From: Deltaproteobacteria bacterium UBA6601
Lineage (GTDB): Bacteria; Myxococcota_A; UBA796; UBA9615
Reading direction: 5' to 3'
Assembly (NCBI GenBank): GCA_002433485.1
Contig: DJIF01000127.1
Location: forward strand, 33,920-97,919
Length of the DNA: 64,000 nt
Part shown: positions 9,181-17,656 of the stretch, piece by piece
How positions within the stretch are numbered: position 1 is the first letter of the stretch
Layout of the letters: the number at the start of each line of letters is the position of its first letter
Translations under genes and position numbers: made by a program
The notes under the pieces: model-generated
The model's database searches: none
What the model saw: the letters and a program-made list of their open reading frames with translations, nothing else
What the model was told of the DNA's origin: nothing

Positions 9181-10533
9181 TCAACAGGTAGGGCTCGCGT
9201 CAACGCGGCTGCCAAGGTCGCTTGCCCCATAAGCCCGCAGGTAGGCGGCTGCCATGGACTCAGCGTCGTAGGGTGGGGTGGATTTTAGGCCTGCTTCGCT
9301 GCAGAGTTGCGGGCGAGCTGCCAGGGTTGCGAGGCGCTCAGCCCAGGACTCCGGGTCAGAGCCCGGCACGATCCAGCCGTCGACGCCTGGCTCAACCAGC
9401 TCGGGGAGTCCTCCTAAATCAGAGACTAACAGCGCTTTGCGACAGGCTCTGGCTTCGAGCGCTACCATGGGCTGATTCTCATCCCAAATGGATGGAATGG
9501 CGACCACATCGATCCCTTGCAGCAGAGCAGGGATCTGGTCTCTGCGATAGGCGCCGTGGTGTTTGATGAAGGGTCCCGGGAGGTCGCCACCGCTTCCGTG
9601 CACATGAAGCAGGACGCTGCCTTTGGGGAGGGCGACGAGAGCCTCTCTGAGCAGCGCGAGACCCTTGCTCTGATGGGCGTTGCCGAAGAATCCAACGGTC
9701 AGAGGCCGGCCAGCGTCGACCCTTTGCGGGGCGCAGCCGAAGGGCCATACGGTCTGGTCCCTGCTTTGTTGGTCAGGGAGTAGCAGCCCGTTCTTGATGA
9801 TCTCGACGTGTCGTTGCAGGCCCTCTTTTTGATAGCGGTCTGCGACGAAACGAGAGGGGCTCGCCACTACATCGCAGGCCCGCAGACTCTCCATCAGTGC
9901 GATGTTACGAATGCGCAGGCGCTGGCGGGCGATGCGCGAAGGTGCGGAGTCCGCAGGTCTGCCAGCTGAACCGTTGCGTGCAGCCCAGTGGAGCAGATCG
10001 CTGGGCGCAAGCAACCGTGCCAGAGTTCGTGCCGGCCCACCGTCCAGTTGCGCATGGACGCAGCGGGCGCAGCGCATTTCCTCAGCGGTCTCGCAGCGCT
10101 CGCCACTGGGCTGCAGCATCTGGCCGCGCGGGCATAGCCACTTGTAGTCGTGCAGTGTGGCCCCGCTGAGCAGGTTGTGGTGCCGGGCCAGCTCAAGGGG
10201 TAGTACGCCCCATCCATCAGGGTGGTTGAGATGAACGATTTCCGGAGCAAAGGCTGCGAAGATCTCCTGTAGGGGGGCGAGCAGCCGGGGGTCTCGCCAG
10301 CTATCGCGAAAACTGCGGGCTGCACTGAGTTGATGCCGCAGCCAATAGACAGTCTGGCCTTTGCTCTCGATGCGTTGCCAGCTGAAGGGGGAGTCGAGCC
10401 CCCGGCAGTCGCGAGCGAGGATCGCCGTGCAGTAGCCCAGCTGGGTGAGTCCGCGCGCGAGCGTATCGGTAAAGGTTTCCACGCCGCCTTTGCTGTGCGG
10501 CAGATAGCGATGACTGACGAGCAGAATCCTCAC
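9181..10533 (-). CDS. GT4-family glycosyltransferase
   Basis: Glycosyltransferase of the GT-B fold, family 4, 450 residues. I place the start at GTG 10533: it forms a GTGA overlap with the previous stop, an AGGAA sits about eight bases upstream, and the protein then begins with the canonical first strand VRILLVSHRYLPHSKGGVE. The C-terminal nucleotide-sugar domain shows VGFFGNAHQSKG and the acidic EX7E-type region IPSIWDENQPMVALEARAC followed by LGGLPELVEPGVDGW. Four cysteines (LCPRG, then ERC, then CARC) form a possible metal-binding insert in the N-terminal domain, also seen in the GT4 gene at 11519-12985. It is the third gene of a coupled GT4-GT2-GT4 set. Acceptor and donor sugar cannot be read from sequence. 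Confidence 0.9.
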   Translation of the reverse strand: MRILLVSHRYLPHSKGGVETFTDTLARGLTQLGYCTAILARDCRGLDSPFSWQRIESKGQTVYWLRHQLSAARSFRDSWRDPRLLAPLQEIFAAFAPEIVHLNHPDGWGVLPLELARHHNLLSGATLHDYKWLCPRGQMLQPSGERCETAEEMRCARCVHAQLDGGPARTLARLLAPSDLLHWAARNGSAGRPADSAPSRIARQRLRIRNIALMESLRACDVVASPSRFVADRYQKEGLQRHVEIIKNGLLLPDQQSRDQTVWPFGCAPQRVDAGRPLTVGFFGNAHQSKGLALLREALVALPKGSVLLHVHGSGGDLPGPFIKHHGAYRRDQIPALLQGIDVVAIPSIWDENQPMVALEARACRKALLVSDLGGLPELVEPGVDGWIVPGSDPESWAERLATLAARPQLCSEAGLKSTPPYDAESMAAAYLRAYGASDLGSRVDASPTC

Positions 10534-11522
10534 CGGTGCCGTTCCTGTGCGGTTTTGCCAGTGGCTGGCTGGCGGCCGCCGGCCCACTGGCCAAGCAGGG
10601 CTGCACACCGCCGGGGTAGGCCCCTTAAGGCCCAGATGGGTCCGGCACGAAGGTCTTCGGGTATCCCTCCCAGCAGGGCCAGGGCCAGGTGGCGCAATCC
10701 TGGGACCGCGTGGAGCCCGAATTCAGTGCGGGCCTGTCGATGTGCGATCCGATGGCGGGCAAAGATACCCCACAGGTTTGGCGGGTGGTGATGCTCCACG
10801 CAGGCGCTCGGCAGATAGGCGATGCGAAGTCCGCGCTCAAGGATCTGTGCTCCCCAGGCGATATCTTCGCCGAACTCTCGCGCGGGAAACGGTAGCTCCT
10901 CAATCAGCTCGGTCTGCACCATGGAGGCGACGTTGTCGAAGCGTGCCAGCTTCATCCGCTCCAGGGGTCCTAGTTGATCCAGGGTCTGACCTTCGACCAG
11001 GCCCTTGATGATCGGCCCTGCGGCGGCGTTGTCTTCGGGCGGGGGAGTCCAGCACTCCAGCTGGGCGCGGATCAGTGGATCGGCGTCGCCGCGCGGCAGC
11101 TGCCTGGCATAGACGCCGGCAATATCGGGTTGTTCCAGAACAGCTGCCATTGAGGCTAGGTAGTCGGTGCCAAGTGGCAGCGCATCCTGGCTGAACAGAG
11201 CCACCTTTGGGGAGCGCGCCCTGGCAACCAGGGCGCTGCGCACAAGGCCGTGGTCAAAGTGCTGGCGCTGGACAGCGAACAGTCGGATCTCGGGGAACCG
11301 GCCCAGTGCCCTTTGGATTGAGCCATCGGTTGACTCGGAGTCGGCGATCAAGACCTCCAGCGGGCCGTCAATGCGTTGTGAGAATACCGCTTCCAGCAGC
11401 TCTAGGAGCTGGGCTCCACCATTCAGGGTTGGGATCGCGACCGAGACTGCCGTGAGCGCCATAGCTGGCGGCGGGGAACCGATCTCGTGGAGTAGCCCAT
11501 CGGTATGGGTCTTGTCGATCAC
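10530..11522 (-). CDS. GT2-family glycosyltransferase
   Basis: Family 2 (GT-A) glycosyltransferase, 330 residues, of the rhamnosyltransferase-like type. I choose GTG 11522 because it makes a GTGA overlap with the upstream stop and AAAGGG lies seven bases before it; ATG 11462 (MALTAVSVAIPTLNGG) is the alternative. Recognisable elements are VSVAIPTLNGG (first strand), LIADSESTDGS (nucleotide binding), ALFSQDALPLG (metal-binding acidic motif region) and FGEDIAWGAQIL (catalytic-base ED motif). A C-terminal helical tail contains FARHRIAHRQARTEFG. It probably adds a sugar to a lipid-linked or surface glycan at the inner face of the membrane. It is coupled to GT4 genes on both sides. Confidence 0.9.
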   Translation of the reverse strand: MIDKTHTDGLLHEIGSPPPAMALTAVSVAIPTLNGGAQLLELLEAVFSQRIDGPLEVLIADSESTDGSIQRALGRFPEIRLFAVQRQHFDHGLVRSALVARARSPKVALFSQDALPLGTDYLASMAAVLEQPDIAGVYARQLPRGDADPLIRAQLECWTPPPEDNAAAGPIIKGLVEGQTLDQLGPLERMKLARFDNVASMVQTELIEELPFPAREFGEDIAWGAQILERGLRIAYLPSACVEHHHPPNLWGIFARHRIAHRQARTEFGLHAVPGLRHLALALLGGIPEDLRAGPIWALRGLPRRCAALLGQWAGGRQPATGKTAQERHR

Positions 11523-12985
11523 GCCGATGCCCTTTGCTGTTGGCTGCATAACCGCAGGTAGCGGCCCTCGATAGCGGCGCAGAATGCGACCAAATCACGC
11601 GGCGGCTGGAGACTGCTTGAGAGCTCATCGAGCTGGCTTGGCTGGCTGCTCAGTTGGCTTAGCAGGTCGGCCAGTTCGCGGTGGTCACCGGGGCCAAATA
11701 GCAGTCCATCGCGACCTTCTGCAATGAGCTCAGGGAGCCCGCCAATCCTGCTTGCGATAACTGGAGTGCCGACTGCCAGGGCCTCCATGACGACCAGGGG
11801 TGCGTTCTCGGCCCATAGGGACGGGATGATCAGTGCGTCGGCTGAGCTGAGCGCAGCTGCCATCTCCGTAGGAGCCAGGACTCCTTTGTCCTCCAGCCTC
11901 CCAGATGCCAGTTCAAGGACTTCTTTAGCGAAGGCTGCAAAGGGCTTGGGGCCCAGCGCGCGCGCGCTCAACTGGCCGGCTTCAAAGTGCAGCGGGTCCA
12001 TTGCCGCGAGCGCTCTGGCAAAGACTTGTGGCCCCTTGTGCGGGACCCAGGTCCCGGCGAACAGGAGTTTAATATTGGAGTCTCGCCGGCGCGCTATCGA
12101 TGCCGTCGGCAGGGGAACACCGGTTGGTTCAATGCAGAGTTTGGGCAGCTCCAGCCCGTCGGCTTGCAGGGACTCGGCGATGAAGCGGCTGGGAGCGATC
12201 ACCTGGTCGATTCCATTCAGAGCGCTTCGAACCCGGTGGTGCCGTGCCATGATCGCCGGCATGAGGTCTGGTTTAGAGTCAGTGCTGGATGTCTGTTCCT
12301 GACGTCCGGGTCGGCCAAAGCGCAGCCGCGCGCCTTTCTCGTTGAGTTCACGAAGCAACCGTTTGGCCGGCTGTGGAAGCCGCTGAAAGGCGTGGTGAAG
12401 ACTGTGGGCCGGGAGCGGTCCAGGCAAGCGAGTAGCAAGGGCTCGGGCTCCTCGCTCAAGCGGTCCTTCCAGGTGCCGGTAATCGGCGAAGCAGCTGCTA
12501 CAAAGGCGTCGATCGATGGGCAGGCAGGGGCCGGTCTCGGAGCGCCAGCGCTGGCCGCCAGAGGGGCAACTCCACCAGCCATCATGGAGGTGAAGCACGG
12601 TCGGAACCTGTGCCGCTTGACAGCGATCCAGGAAGCCGACAGAGAGGCCTGCGAGGGTCTGAATGCTCACGAGCTCAGGGTCGAAGGCTGCAATAATTTC
12701 ACTGAAGACCCGATCCTGAGCCGGGTCATCGACCGCTTCGGGCAGGTCCCGATACGGATAGTTCTGGACCAACTCATAGGTCCGAATCCCGTCGACTTCA
12801 CCGCATTCCACGGAGTTCTGCGCCCTGCCCGGCCGTTTACGGGCGGTCAGTACTGCGACCTCCCAACGGCCTGTGGCCTGCAGTCCAGAGGCGAGTCGGG
12901 CAGTGTAGACTTCCACTCCTGCATGGGAGTCAGGAAGATAGGCGTGGCAGACGAACAGGATTCGCCGCGGTTGTCGGGGCGTCAT
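11519..12985 (-). CDS. GT4-family glycosyltransferase, first gene of the set
   Basis: GT-B glycosyltransferase of 488 residues. ATG 12985 is chosen because the longer frame (13027) would overlap the divergent regulator gene. Motifs: RRILFVCHAYLPDSHAGVEVY (N-terminal Gly loop), KLLFAGTWVPHKGP (start of the C-terminal domain), IPSLWAENAPLVVMEALAVGTPVIAS split over two stretches (nucleotide-sugar site with the paired Glu residues) and GGLPELIAEGRDGLLF. The N-terminal domain has the same cysteine pattern as the other GT4 here (SCPSG, GPC, LCSSC). An insert rich in Arg and Pro lies near 200-250. It heads the minus-strand glycosyltransferase unit. TGCTACCTT ends nine bases before the ATG and could be an extended -10, giving an almost leaderless message. 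Confidence 0.9.
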   Translation of the reverse strand: MTPRQPRRILFVCHAYLPDSHAGVEVYTARLASGLQATGRWEVAVLTARKRPGRAQNSVECGEVDGIRTYELVQNYPYRDLPEAVDDPAQDRVFSEIIAAFDPELVSIQTLAGLSVGFLDRCQAAQVPTVLHLHDGWWSCPSGGQRWRSETGPCLPIDRRLCSSCFADYRHLEGPLERGARALATRLPGPLPAHSLHHAFQRLPQPAKRLLRELNEKGARLRFGRPGRQEQTSSTDSKPDLMPAIMARHHRVRSALNGIDQVIAPSRFIAESLQADGLELPKLCIEPTGVPLPTASIARRRDSNIKLLFAGTWVPHKGPQVFARALAAMDPLHFEAGQLSARALGPKPFAAFAKEVLELASGRLEDKGVLAPTEMAAALSSADALIIPSLWAENAPLVVMEALAVGTPVIASRIGGLPELIAEGRDGLLFGPGDHRELADLLSQLSSQPSQLDELSSSLQPPRDLVAFCAAIEGRYLRLCSQQQRASA

Positions 12986-13020
12986 CAGGTGAACAAGGTA
13001 GCACTTCAGGTGAGGTTTAC

Positions 13021-14430
13021 GTGGCAAGCATTCCAGCGCGATTGAAGCGGATCCTCATTGTTGACGATGAGGAAAACATCCGCCATCTGCTTCTGGTCGT
13101 CCTGAAAAAGGCTGGCTACGAGCCCACTGCGGTGGCCGGTGCGGCCGAGGCCCTGGCACTGCTCGAGGACGAAGATTTCGGGGTGGTGATTAGTGATATC
13201 CGGATGCCGGGAATGGACGGCCGAGCTCTTCTTGCCAGGCTGCGGGAGCGGGAGGAAGGCGAAGGTACCTACGTAGTCTTGATGTCGGCTTACGGTGGCG
13301 ATGATGTTGCTATCGATTGCATGAAGGAAGGCGCCTACGACTACTTTAATAAGCCTTTTAAGGCCGATGAAGTGATCTTGCTGTTGCGCAAGATCCAAGA
13401 GCGAGAGCAGCTGCAAAGAGACAACCTCAGGCTGCGCCGTCAGCTCGATGAGCAATTTCATTTTGATGACATCGTTGGTGAGTCGGCTGCCATGCGCGAC
13501 ATCTTCTCGACCGTGAAGAAGATTGCGCCGTTCAAGACCACCGCGCTGCTGACCGGTGAGAGCGGCACCGGCAAAGAGTTGCTGGCGCGAGCCATTCACC
13601 GCCATTCGGATCGAGCCAATCGGGTCCTGGTCGCGGTTAATTGCGGGGCGATCCCCGAGAATCTGCTGGAGTCCGAGCTATTCGGTCACGCCCGGGGTGC
13701 CTTTACCGGGGCCGTGCGTGCCAAGCAGGGGCTGTTCCACGAGGCAGATGGCGGCACCATTTTCCTTGACGAGGTAGGGGAGCTACCGCTCTCGCTTCAG
13801 GTGAAGCTGTTGCGAGTCCTTGAGAATGAAGAAGTTCGCAGAGTCGGTGAGAATCGCAACGAGCAGGTCGATGTGCGGGTGATCGCTGCCACATCCAGGG
13901 ATCTTGCCAGCCTGGTGCGGGAGGGCTCCTTCCGTGAGGATCTCTACTACCGTCTCAACGTGATGCACATTGAGGTACCGCCGCTTCGTGCGCGTACCGA
14001 AGATATTCCGCTGCTGATTAACAGCTTCCTGCATCGCTTCAACCGCAAGTTCTCCAGGGATGTGGCGGCTCCTGATGAAGAGGCGACTGGAGCGCTGTGC
14101 AGTTATGCCTGGCCGGGCAATGTGCGTGAATTGGAGAATGCGATGGAGAGGGCCCTGCTGCTTTGTGAGGGGGAGCAGCTCGGGATTGAGGACTTTCCGC
14201 CGCCGGTCAGTGGGGCAGGAGCCGCTCTGATCTCTGCGCCGATAGATGATGGGGATCTCTCTGTTAAGCGTCGCCTTGCGCAGCTTGAGGCCGAGCTGAT
14301 TGCGCGAGCCCTGCAGCAGACTGGTGGCAATCGCACCCATGCTTGCCGCTTGCTGGAGATTTCTCATCGAGCCTTGCTCTACAAGATGAAGGACTACGGG
14401 ATCGATATCCCCTCCGGCCGGGGATCTTGA
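13021..14430 (+). CDS. NtrC-family sigma-54-dependent response regulator
   Basis: 469-residue activator starting at GTG 13021, with GAGG a few bases upstream. Receiver domain (1-125): acidic pair Asp15/Asp16, phosphoacceptor Asp59 (ISDIRMPGMDG), Lys111 (NKPFKA). AAA+ domain (about 150-385): Walker A GESGTGKE (179-186), the sigma-54-contacting loop GAFTGA (226-231), Walker B FLDEVGEL and the R-finger region. Fis-type helix-turn-helix at the C-terminus (about 425-465, NRTHACRLLEISHRALLYKM). It activates RNA polymerase-sigma-54 after phosphorylation by a histidine kinase, but no kinase gene is adjacent. The next gene begins after one base, so it may be co-transcribed with the pilin cluster, which makes a PilR-like role plausible but unproven. 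Confidence 0.96.
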   Translation: MASIPARLKRILIVDDEENIRHLLLVVLKKAGYEPTAVAGAAEALALLEDEDFGVVISDIRMPGMDGRALLARLREREEGEGTYVVLMSAYGGDDVAIDCMKEGAYDYFNKPFKADEVILLLRKIQEREQLQRDNLRLRRQLDEQFHFDDIVGESAAMRDIFSTVKKIAPFKTTALLTGESGTGKELLARAIHRHSDRANRVLVAVNCGAIPENLLESELFGHARGAFTGAVRAKQGLFHEADGGTIFLDEVGELPLSLQVKLLRVLENEEVRRVGENRNEQVDVRVIAATSRDLASLVREGSFREDLYYRLNVMHIEVPPLRARTEDIPLLINSFLHRFNRKFSRDVAAPDEEATGALCSYAWPGNVRELENAMERALLLCEGEQLGIEDFPPPVSGAGAALISAPIDDGDLSVKRRLAQLEAELIARALQQTGGNRTHACRLLEISHRALLYKMKDYGIDIPSGRGS

Positions 14431-14431
14431 G

Positions 14432-15274
14432 TTGGGGTCAGTTAGTTTCCGTTATCCGGTTCTGCTGCTGATTGCTGCCCTCTCCCTGCTGTTTGGCTGC
14501 AGCTCGTCGGCCGGTTCCTGGACCGACCAAGGAGATGCTCTGCTGCTCGACAACGATCTGCTTGGTGCTGAAGCGGCTTACAATCGCGCCATCGCCTTGG
14601 ATCCTCATCACGCCGAGGCCCTCTACGGTAAGGGCTGGGCTCTCTATGCGTCGGGCTTCGACTCCTTGCGACCAGTGGCTCAGCAGCTCTTCCAACGCGC
14701 GATCGAGTATCAACCAGACTATTTCGGTGGTTATCGGGGACGGGGTGTTCTGTTGCTTGAAGACGGTAAGGTGATCGCCGCTGAAACGTTGCTGCGTGAA
14801 GCTTATGCGCGGGCGCCCGACGAGCCAGGGGTACTTGCCTCATTGGGTCAACTGTACCTGCAGGCCGGTCGGCTTGAGGAAGCGGAAGGTCTGTTCGAGC
14901 GTGCCCTGGAGAGCCGACCGGCGCGTGGTGAATTACGGCGCTATCTGGCGGAGGTAGAACTCTCTAGAGGCGATACAGATGCGGCCCTTGTACAGATTCA
15001 GCGCGGGCGCAGCAGCGGCGTTAGTGGGGCTCGCGGCGCCCTGGTCCTGGATGAGGGCGAGGAGCGAGTTCTGCTGGAAATCGCCCGGCTCTTGTTGGAA
15101 GATCCCGGAGCGATGAAGGCAGCAGATCAAAGTGCGGCAGGTCGGGCTCTGGAGCGGGCAGCTGAGCTTTTGGCTGAGGCTAGTGGGGCGGGGCTCAGTT
15201 CTGCTCCGCTTGAGCAGCGACGGCGCTACCATGAGGTGTTGCGCCGCCGGCTTGAGAAAGCGAGCCCGCCGTGA
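14432..15274 (+). CDS. TPR lipoprotein beside pilin genes
   Basis: 280-residue predicted lipoprotein. The only in-frame start that keeps the signal peptide is TTG 14432, one base after the regulator's stop. Lipobox LLFGC with Cys23. TPR repeats occupy about residues 30-190 (GDALLLDNDLLGAEAAYNRAIALDP, GVLASLGQLYLQAGRLEEAEGLFERALE in parts), followed by charged helices. TPR lipoproteins such as PilF/PilW (Pseudomonas/Neisseria) and Tgl (Myxococcus) assemble or localise the PilQ secretin, so a pilotin-like role fits the neighbourhood. The match to those proteins is by layout only. The stop overlaps the next GTG as GTGA. Confidence 0.82.
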   Translation: MGSVSFRYPVLLLIAALSLLFGCSSSAGSWTDQGDALLLDNDLLGAEAAYNRAIALDPHHAEALYGKGWALYASGFDSLRPVAQQLFQRAIEYQPDYFGGYRGRGVLLLEDGKVIAAETLLREAYARAPDEPGVLASLGQLYLQAGRLEEAEGLFERALESRPARGELRRYLAEVELSRGDTDAALVQIQRGRSSGVSGARGALVLDEGEERVLLEIARLLLEDPGAMKAADQSAAGRALERAAELLAEASGAGLSSAPLEQRRRYHEVLRRRLEKASPP

Positions 15275-15981
15275 AAAATTTGCGAAGCCGCTACATTTTT
15301 CGCGGTTTTGGCGCCGTTGAGGGCGGTGTTCAACTCCGGTCACTGAGGTGCTGGTCCGGGGGCTTGAGAACGGCATCAAAAGGCACGGTTCTTGCGGATC
15401 CTTATGAGGCTCGGCAGGGCTTTACCTTGTTGGAGTTGCTGGTCGTCGTGTCCATCATGGCGGTCGTTATCTCCATCACCGCAACTGACCTGTCGAATCT
15501 TATGGGCCGTTTCCGACTCAACGGAGCGGCCAGGGAGCTGGCTTCGGTGGTGGAGTTGTGCCGATTTCGAGCGATCAGTGCCAATGTGGACTACGCATTG
15601 GTGTTGGTGGACAGCGACCCCAATCCTGGAACTGGTGGTGTCGATACCAACCGTGGCCGCTACGAGGTGCATCGCGCCGATCCAAGTACCAGTCCGGTGA
15701 GCTGGGCTGTGACCAGCGACGGTGTCTATGATTTTGCTGAGGGCCCGAATGGGCGGCGCGGGGTCAGCATTGAAGATTGGGGGATGCTGCAGGGGTCTGC
15801 TCGCCATTCCCTGAGCAACGCCATCATCTTCAGCCCGCGCGGTTACCTGCTGAACTCCTCCAGCGATTTTACCGGTGGGGTGATCCGGGTGGTGTTACGA
15901 AACAAGGCAGCAAGCGAGGTTGAGCAGCGCATTGTGCGCATCGATCGGGGCGGCAACGTTCAGATTGCGGCAGGTGGCTAG
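15271..15981 (+). CDS. FimT/GspH-like minor pilin with anomalous leader
   Basis: Prepilin-like protein. The type III signal is clear: ARQG, then FTLLELLVVVSIMAVVISIT with Glu at +5, placing processing after Gly50. The body after the hydrophobic helix resembles FimT/GspH minor pseudopilins (ELASVVELCRFRAISANVDYALVL). The only start giving this frame with coupling is GTG 15271 (GTGA overlap), which creates a 50-residue leader, far longer than the usual 6-20; TTG 15364 would give 19. ATG 15404 is one base out of frame and would give MRLGQG before the cleavage point if one base were added. The leader region also contains a sigma-54-like element (15382-15395). The true N-terminus is therefore uncertain. 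Confidence 0.85.
   Translation: MKNLRSRYIFRGFGAVEGGVQLRSLRCWSGGLRTASKGTVLADPYEARQGFTLLELLVVVSIMAVVISITATDLSNLMGRFRLNGAARELASVVELCRFRAISANVDYALVLVDSDPNPGTGGVDTNRGRYEVHRADPSTSPVSWAVTSDGVYDFAEGPNGRRGVSIEDWGMLQGSARHSLSNAIIFSPRGYLLNSSSDFTGGVIRVVLRNKAASEVEQRIVRIDRGGNVQIAAGG
15382..15395 (+). promoter_or_regulatory. Sigma-54 (-24/-12) promoter-like element
   Basis: GGCACGGTTCTTGC matches the sigma-54 consensus (GG, ten bases, GC; TGGCACG-N4-TTGC) except for the first T. It lies 960 bases downstream of a sigma-54 activator gene and just before the mature part of the FimT-like pilin. Against it: the expected transcription start (about 15407) leaves no in-frame start codon for that pilin, although the downstream pilins could use it. 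Confidence 0.35.
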
Positions 15982-15982
15982 C

Positions 15983-16531
15983 GTGCACAGGCTCTCTTCT
16001 CAGCATTGGACGCGCCGTCATCGCCTGGCTGGGTTCACCCTCATGGAGTTGCTTATTGCCCTGGCGGTCATGCTGATTGGCTTGCTTGCCCTGTGGCGGC
16101 TGCAGGCCGCAGCCATTGCCTCCAATGCCAACTCCTATCGCCTAGGTCTGGCGACAACCCTGGCACAGGACGGCCTTGAGCAGTTGATGGGGCAGACTTA
16201 TGTTGCTGGCTATGTTGATCCGGATCTGCGCTGTACCGCGATCCCGACCTTTCCGGCCGCAGCAGTGGATGGTCTGGAGACGCTGTGCCCCCTGGATGGC
16301 GGCCTGCGTGTCAACAGTCTGGGTAACACCAACGTAACCCTTGGCCCTACCATCTTCCTGCGCTCCTTCCACACCCAGAATCTTACTTCGGGAAACGCTG
16401 CCCGCTTGTTGATCCGGGTTCGGGTGACCTACGAAGAGCCCAATACCGGCAAACGCCATGGCGTGACCGTTGGGGCGACCCGAATGCTTGACTCCTGGGA
16501 CCCTCTTGACCGGAGCCCTGACAGTATATGA
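15983..16531 (+). CDS. pilV: PilV/GspI-like minor pilin
   Basis: 182-residue prepilin. Start GTG 15983 lies one base after the stop of the previous gene and gives a 17-residue leader ending RLAG, then FTLMELLIALAVMLIGLLALW with Glu at +5. PilV/GspI proteins join the minor-pilin complex that primes type IV pilus assembly and often displays PilY1. A few cysteines (DLRCTAIP, LCPLDGG) could form a disulfide in the globular domain. The upstream in-frame GTG 15974 is an alternative. The last codons overlap the next gene as ATGA. The PilV label is from position and leader type; the globular domain is not diagnostic. Confidence 0.8.
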   Translation: MHRLSSQHWTRRHRLAGFTLMELLIALAVMLIGLLALWRLQAAAIASNANSYRLGLATTLAQDGLEQLMGQTYVAGYVDPDLRCTAIPTFPAAAVDGLETLCPLDGGLRVNSLGNTNVTLGPTIFLRSFHTQNLTSGNAARLLIRVRVTYEEPNTGKRHGVTVGATRMLDSWDPLDRSPDSI

Positions 16532-17652
16532 GACAGCCTGACGCTCTGGAGCAACGTCAACGTGCCGGCTTCACTTTGGTGGAGATGCTGATCACTGTGG
16601 TGCTCTCGACCCTGGTGAGCGTGATGATCTACACGGTTTTTATCAGTCAGACTCAGGCCTTTCGGGCCCAGGCCGACATGGGCAGCATGCAGCAGAATCT
16701 CAGGGTCGCGATGGAAATGCTGAGTCGCGATGTCGCCTCTGCCGGCTTCGGCACCGGTCACGATGGCGGCTCCTGGGGTGAGAGTGGTCAGGCGGGTCTG
16801 GCCAGCAAGCCCGTATATGCAATTCATGTGCGTGAGAATCTGGCCGGGGCTGGACCCGATGCGGTGGAGATCTTCATGATGGATCCCAACCGTTCCACCT
16901 GGGCGCTCACGGATATGAACGTGCGCCAGTCCTGCGGCACCAGTAGCATCACCTTTCACACTGATTACCCCACTGCCGCCGCTCAGTATTCGGCTAGCGG
17001 AACGCGCAATCGCATTATGTGTTTTGCACCTTCGGTGCGCGGCCGACCTGCTTCCTTTATCTGGGCGATCAATGGTGTCGGTTCGGGGCAGTCGGTGCCG
17101 GTGAATGCCAACAGTCAGGCTGATTATCTGGCGGAGTGTCCCAACAACCTGCCGGCCATGATGATCTGCGGCCCACCGGTCTATGTCGCTTATTACATCG
17201 ACAATAACGCCTCGGACGGTAAGGGAATTGGTGGCCCTAAGCTGCCTGTCCTCTACTATGTACCTGATCTGTTTGCTGCCAATCTGACCGGAGGATATCC
17301 CACTGACAATGACATTCCAGTGGCCCTTGGCATTGAAGATCTTCAGGTTCAGGTGTGTGAACCGGGCCTGGGTGCGGACTGTGATCTGGACGCCAGTTGG
17401 CACTATCGGCATGACCTCAGCGCCAGCAACGTCAAGTGGCACAACCTGGGAGCGGCCCGGATCATGCTGACCGCCAGGACCCTGCGTCAGGACGAGAAGT
17501 TCAGCTCTATCTCCACCCCTATCGATCTGGACATCACCGACAGCTTCTCCGTGGCAGCCACCGCCGATGGATTTCATCGCCGAGTCGCGCGTACTGAGGT
17601 CAGTCTGCGCAACGCCATCGGGACCTGGCAGGTCACGAGAGGTAACTGGTAG
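16528..17652 (+). CDS. pilW: PilW/GspJ-like minor pilin
   Basis: 374-residue prepilin starting at ATG 16528, overlapping the previous stop by four bases. Leader of 14 residues ending QRAG, then FTLVEMLITVVLSTLVSVMIY with Glu at +5. A conserved helix-extension segment typical of PilW follows (QQNLRVAMEMLSRDVASAGFG). The large C-terminal domain (about 90-374) is beta-rich with several Cys (MICGPP, VQVCEPGLGADCD) and ends with the DVAGT-type strand pattern of long minor pilins. PilW couples PilX and PilY1 to the pilus-priming complex in Pseudomonas. Followed after four bases by pilX. Confidence 0.87.
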   Translation: MRQPDALEQRQRAGFTLVEMLITVVLSTLVSVMIYTVFISQTQAFRAQADMGSMQQNLRVAMEMLSRDVASAGFGTGHDGGSWGESGQAGLASKPVYAIHVRENLAGAGPDAVEIFMMDPNRSTWALTDMNVRQSCGTSSITFHTDYPTAAAQYSASGTRNRIMCFAPSVRGRPASFIWAINGVGSGQSVPVNANSQADYLAECPNNLPAMMICGPPVYVAYYIDNNASDGKGIGGPKLPVLYYVPDLFAANLTGGYPTDNDIPVALGIEDLQVQVCEPGLGADCDLDASWHYRHDLSASNVKWHNLGAARIMLTARTLRQDEKFSSISTPIDLDITDSFSVAATADGFHRRVARTEVSLRNAIGTWQVTRGNW

Positions 17653-17656
17653 GTCT

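Noticed and set aside
16429..17577. 382-codon open frame on the minus strand
   Set aside because: Antisense to pilW; no start context and no recognisable domain.
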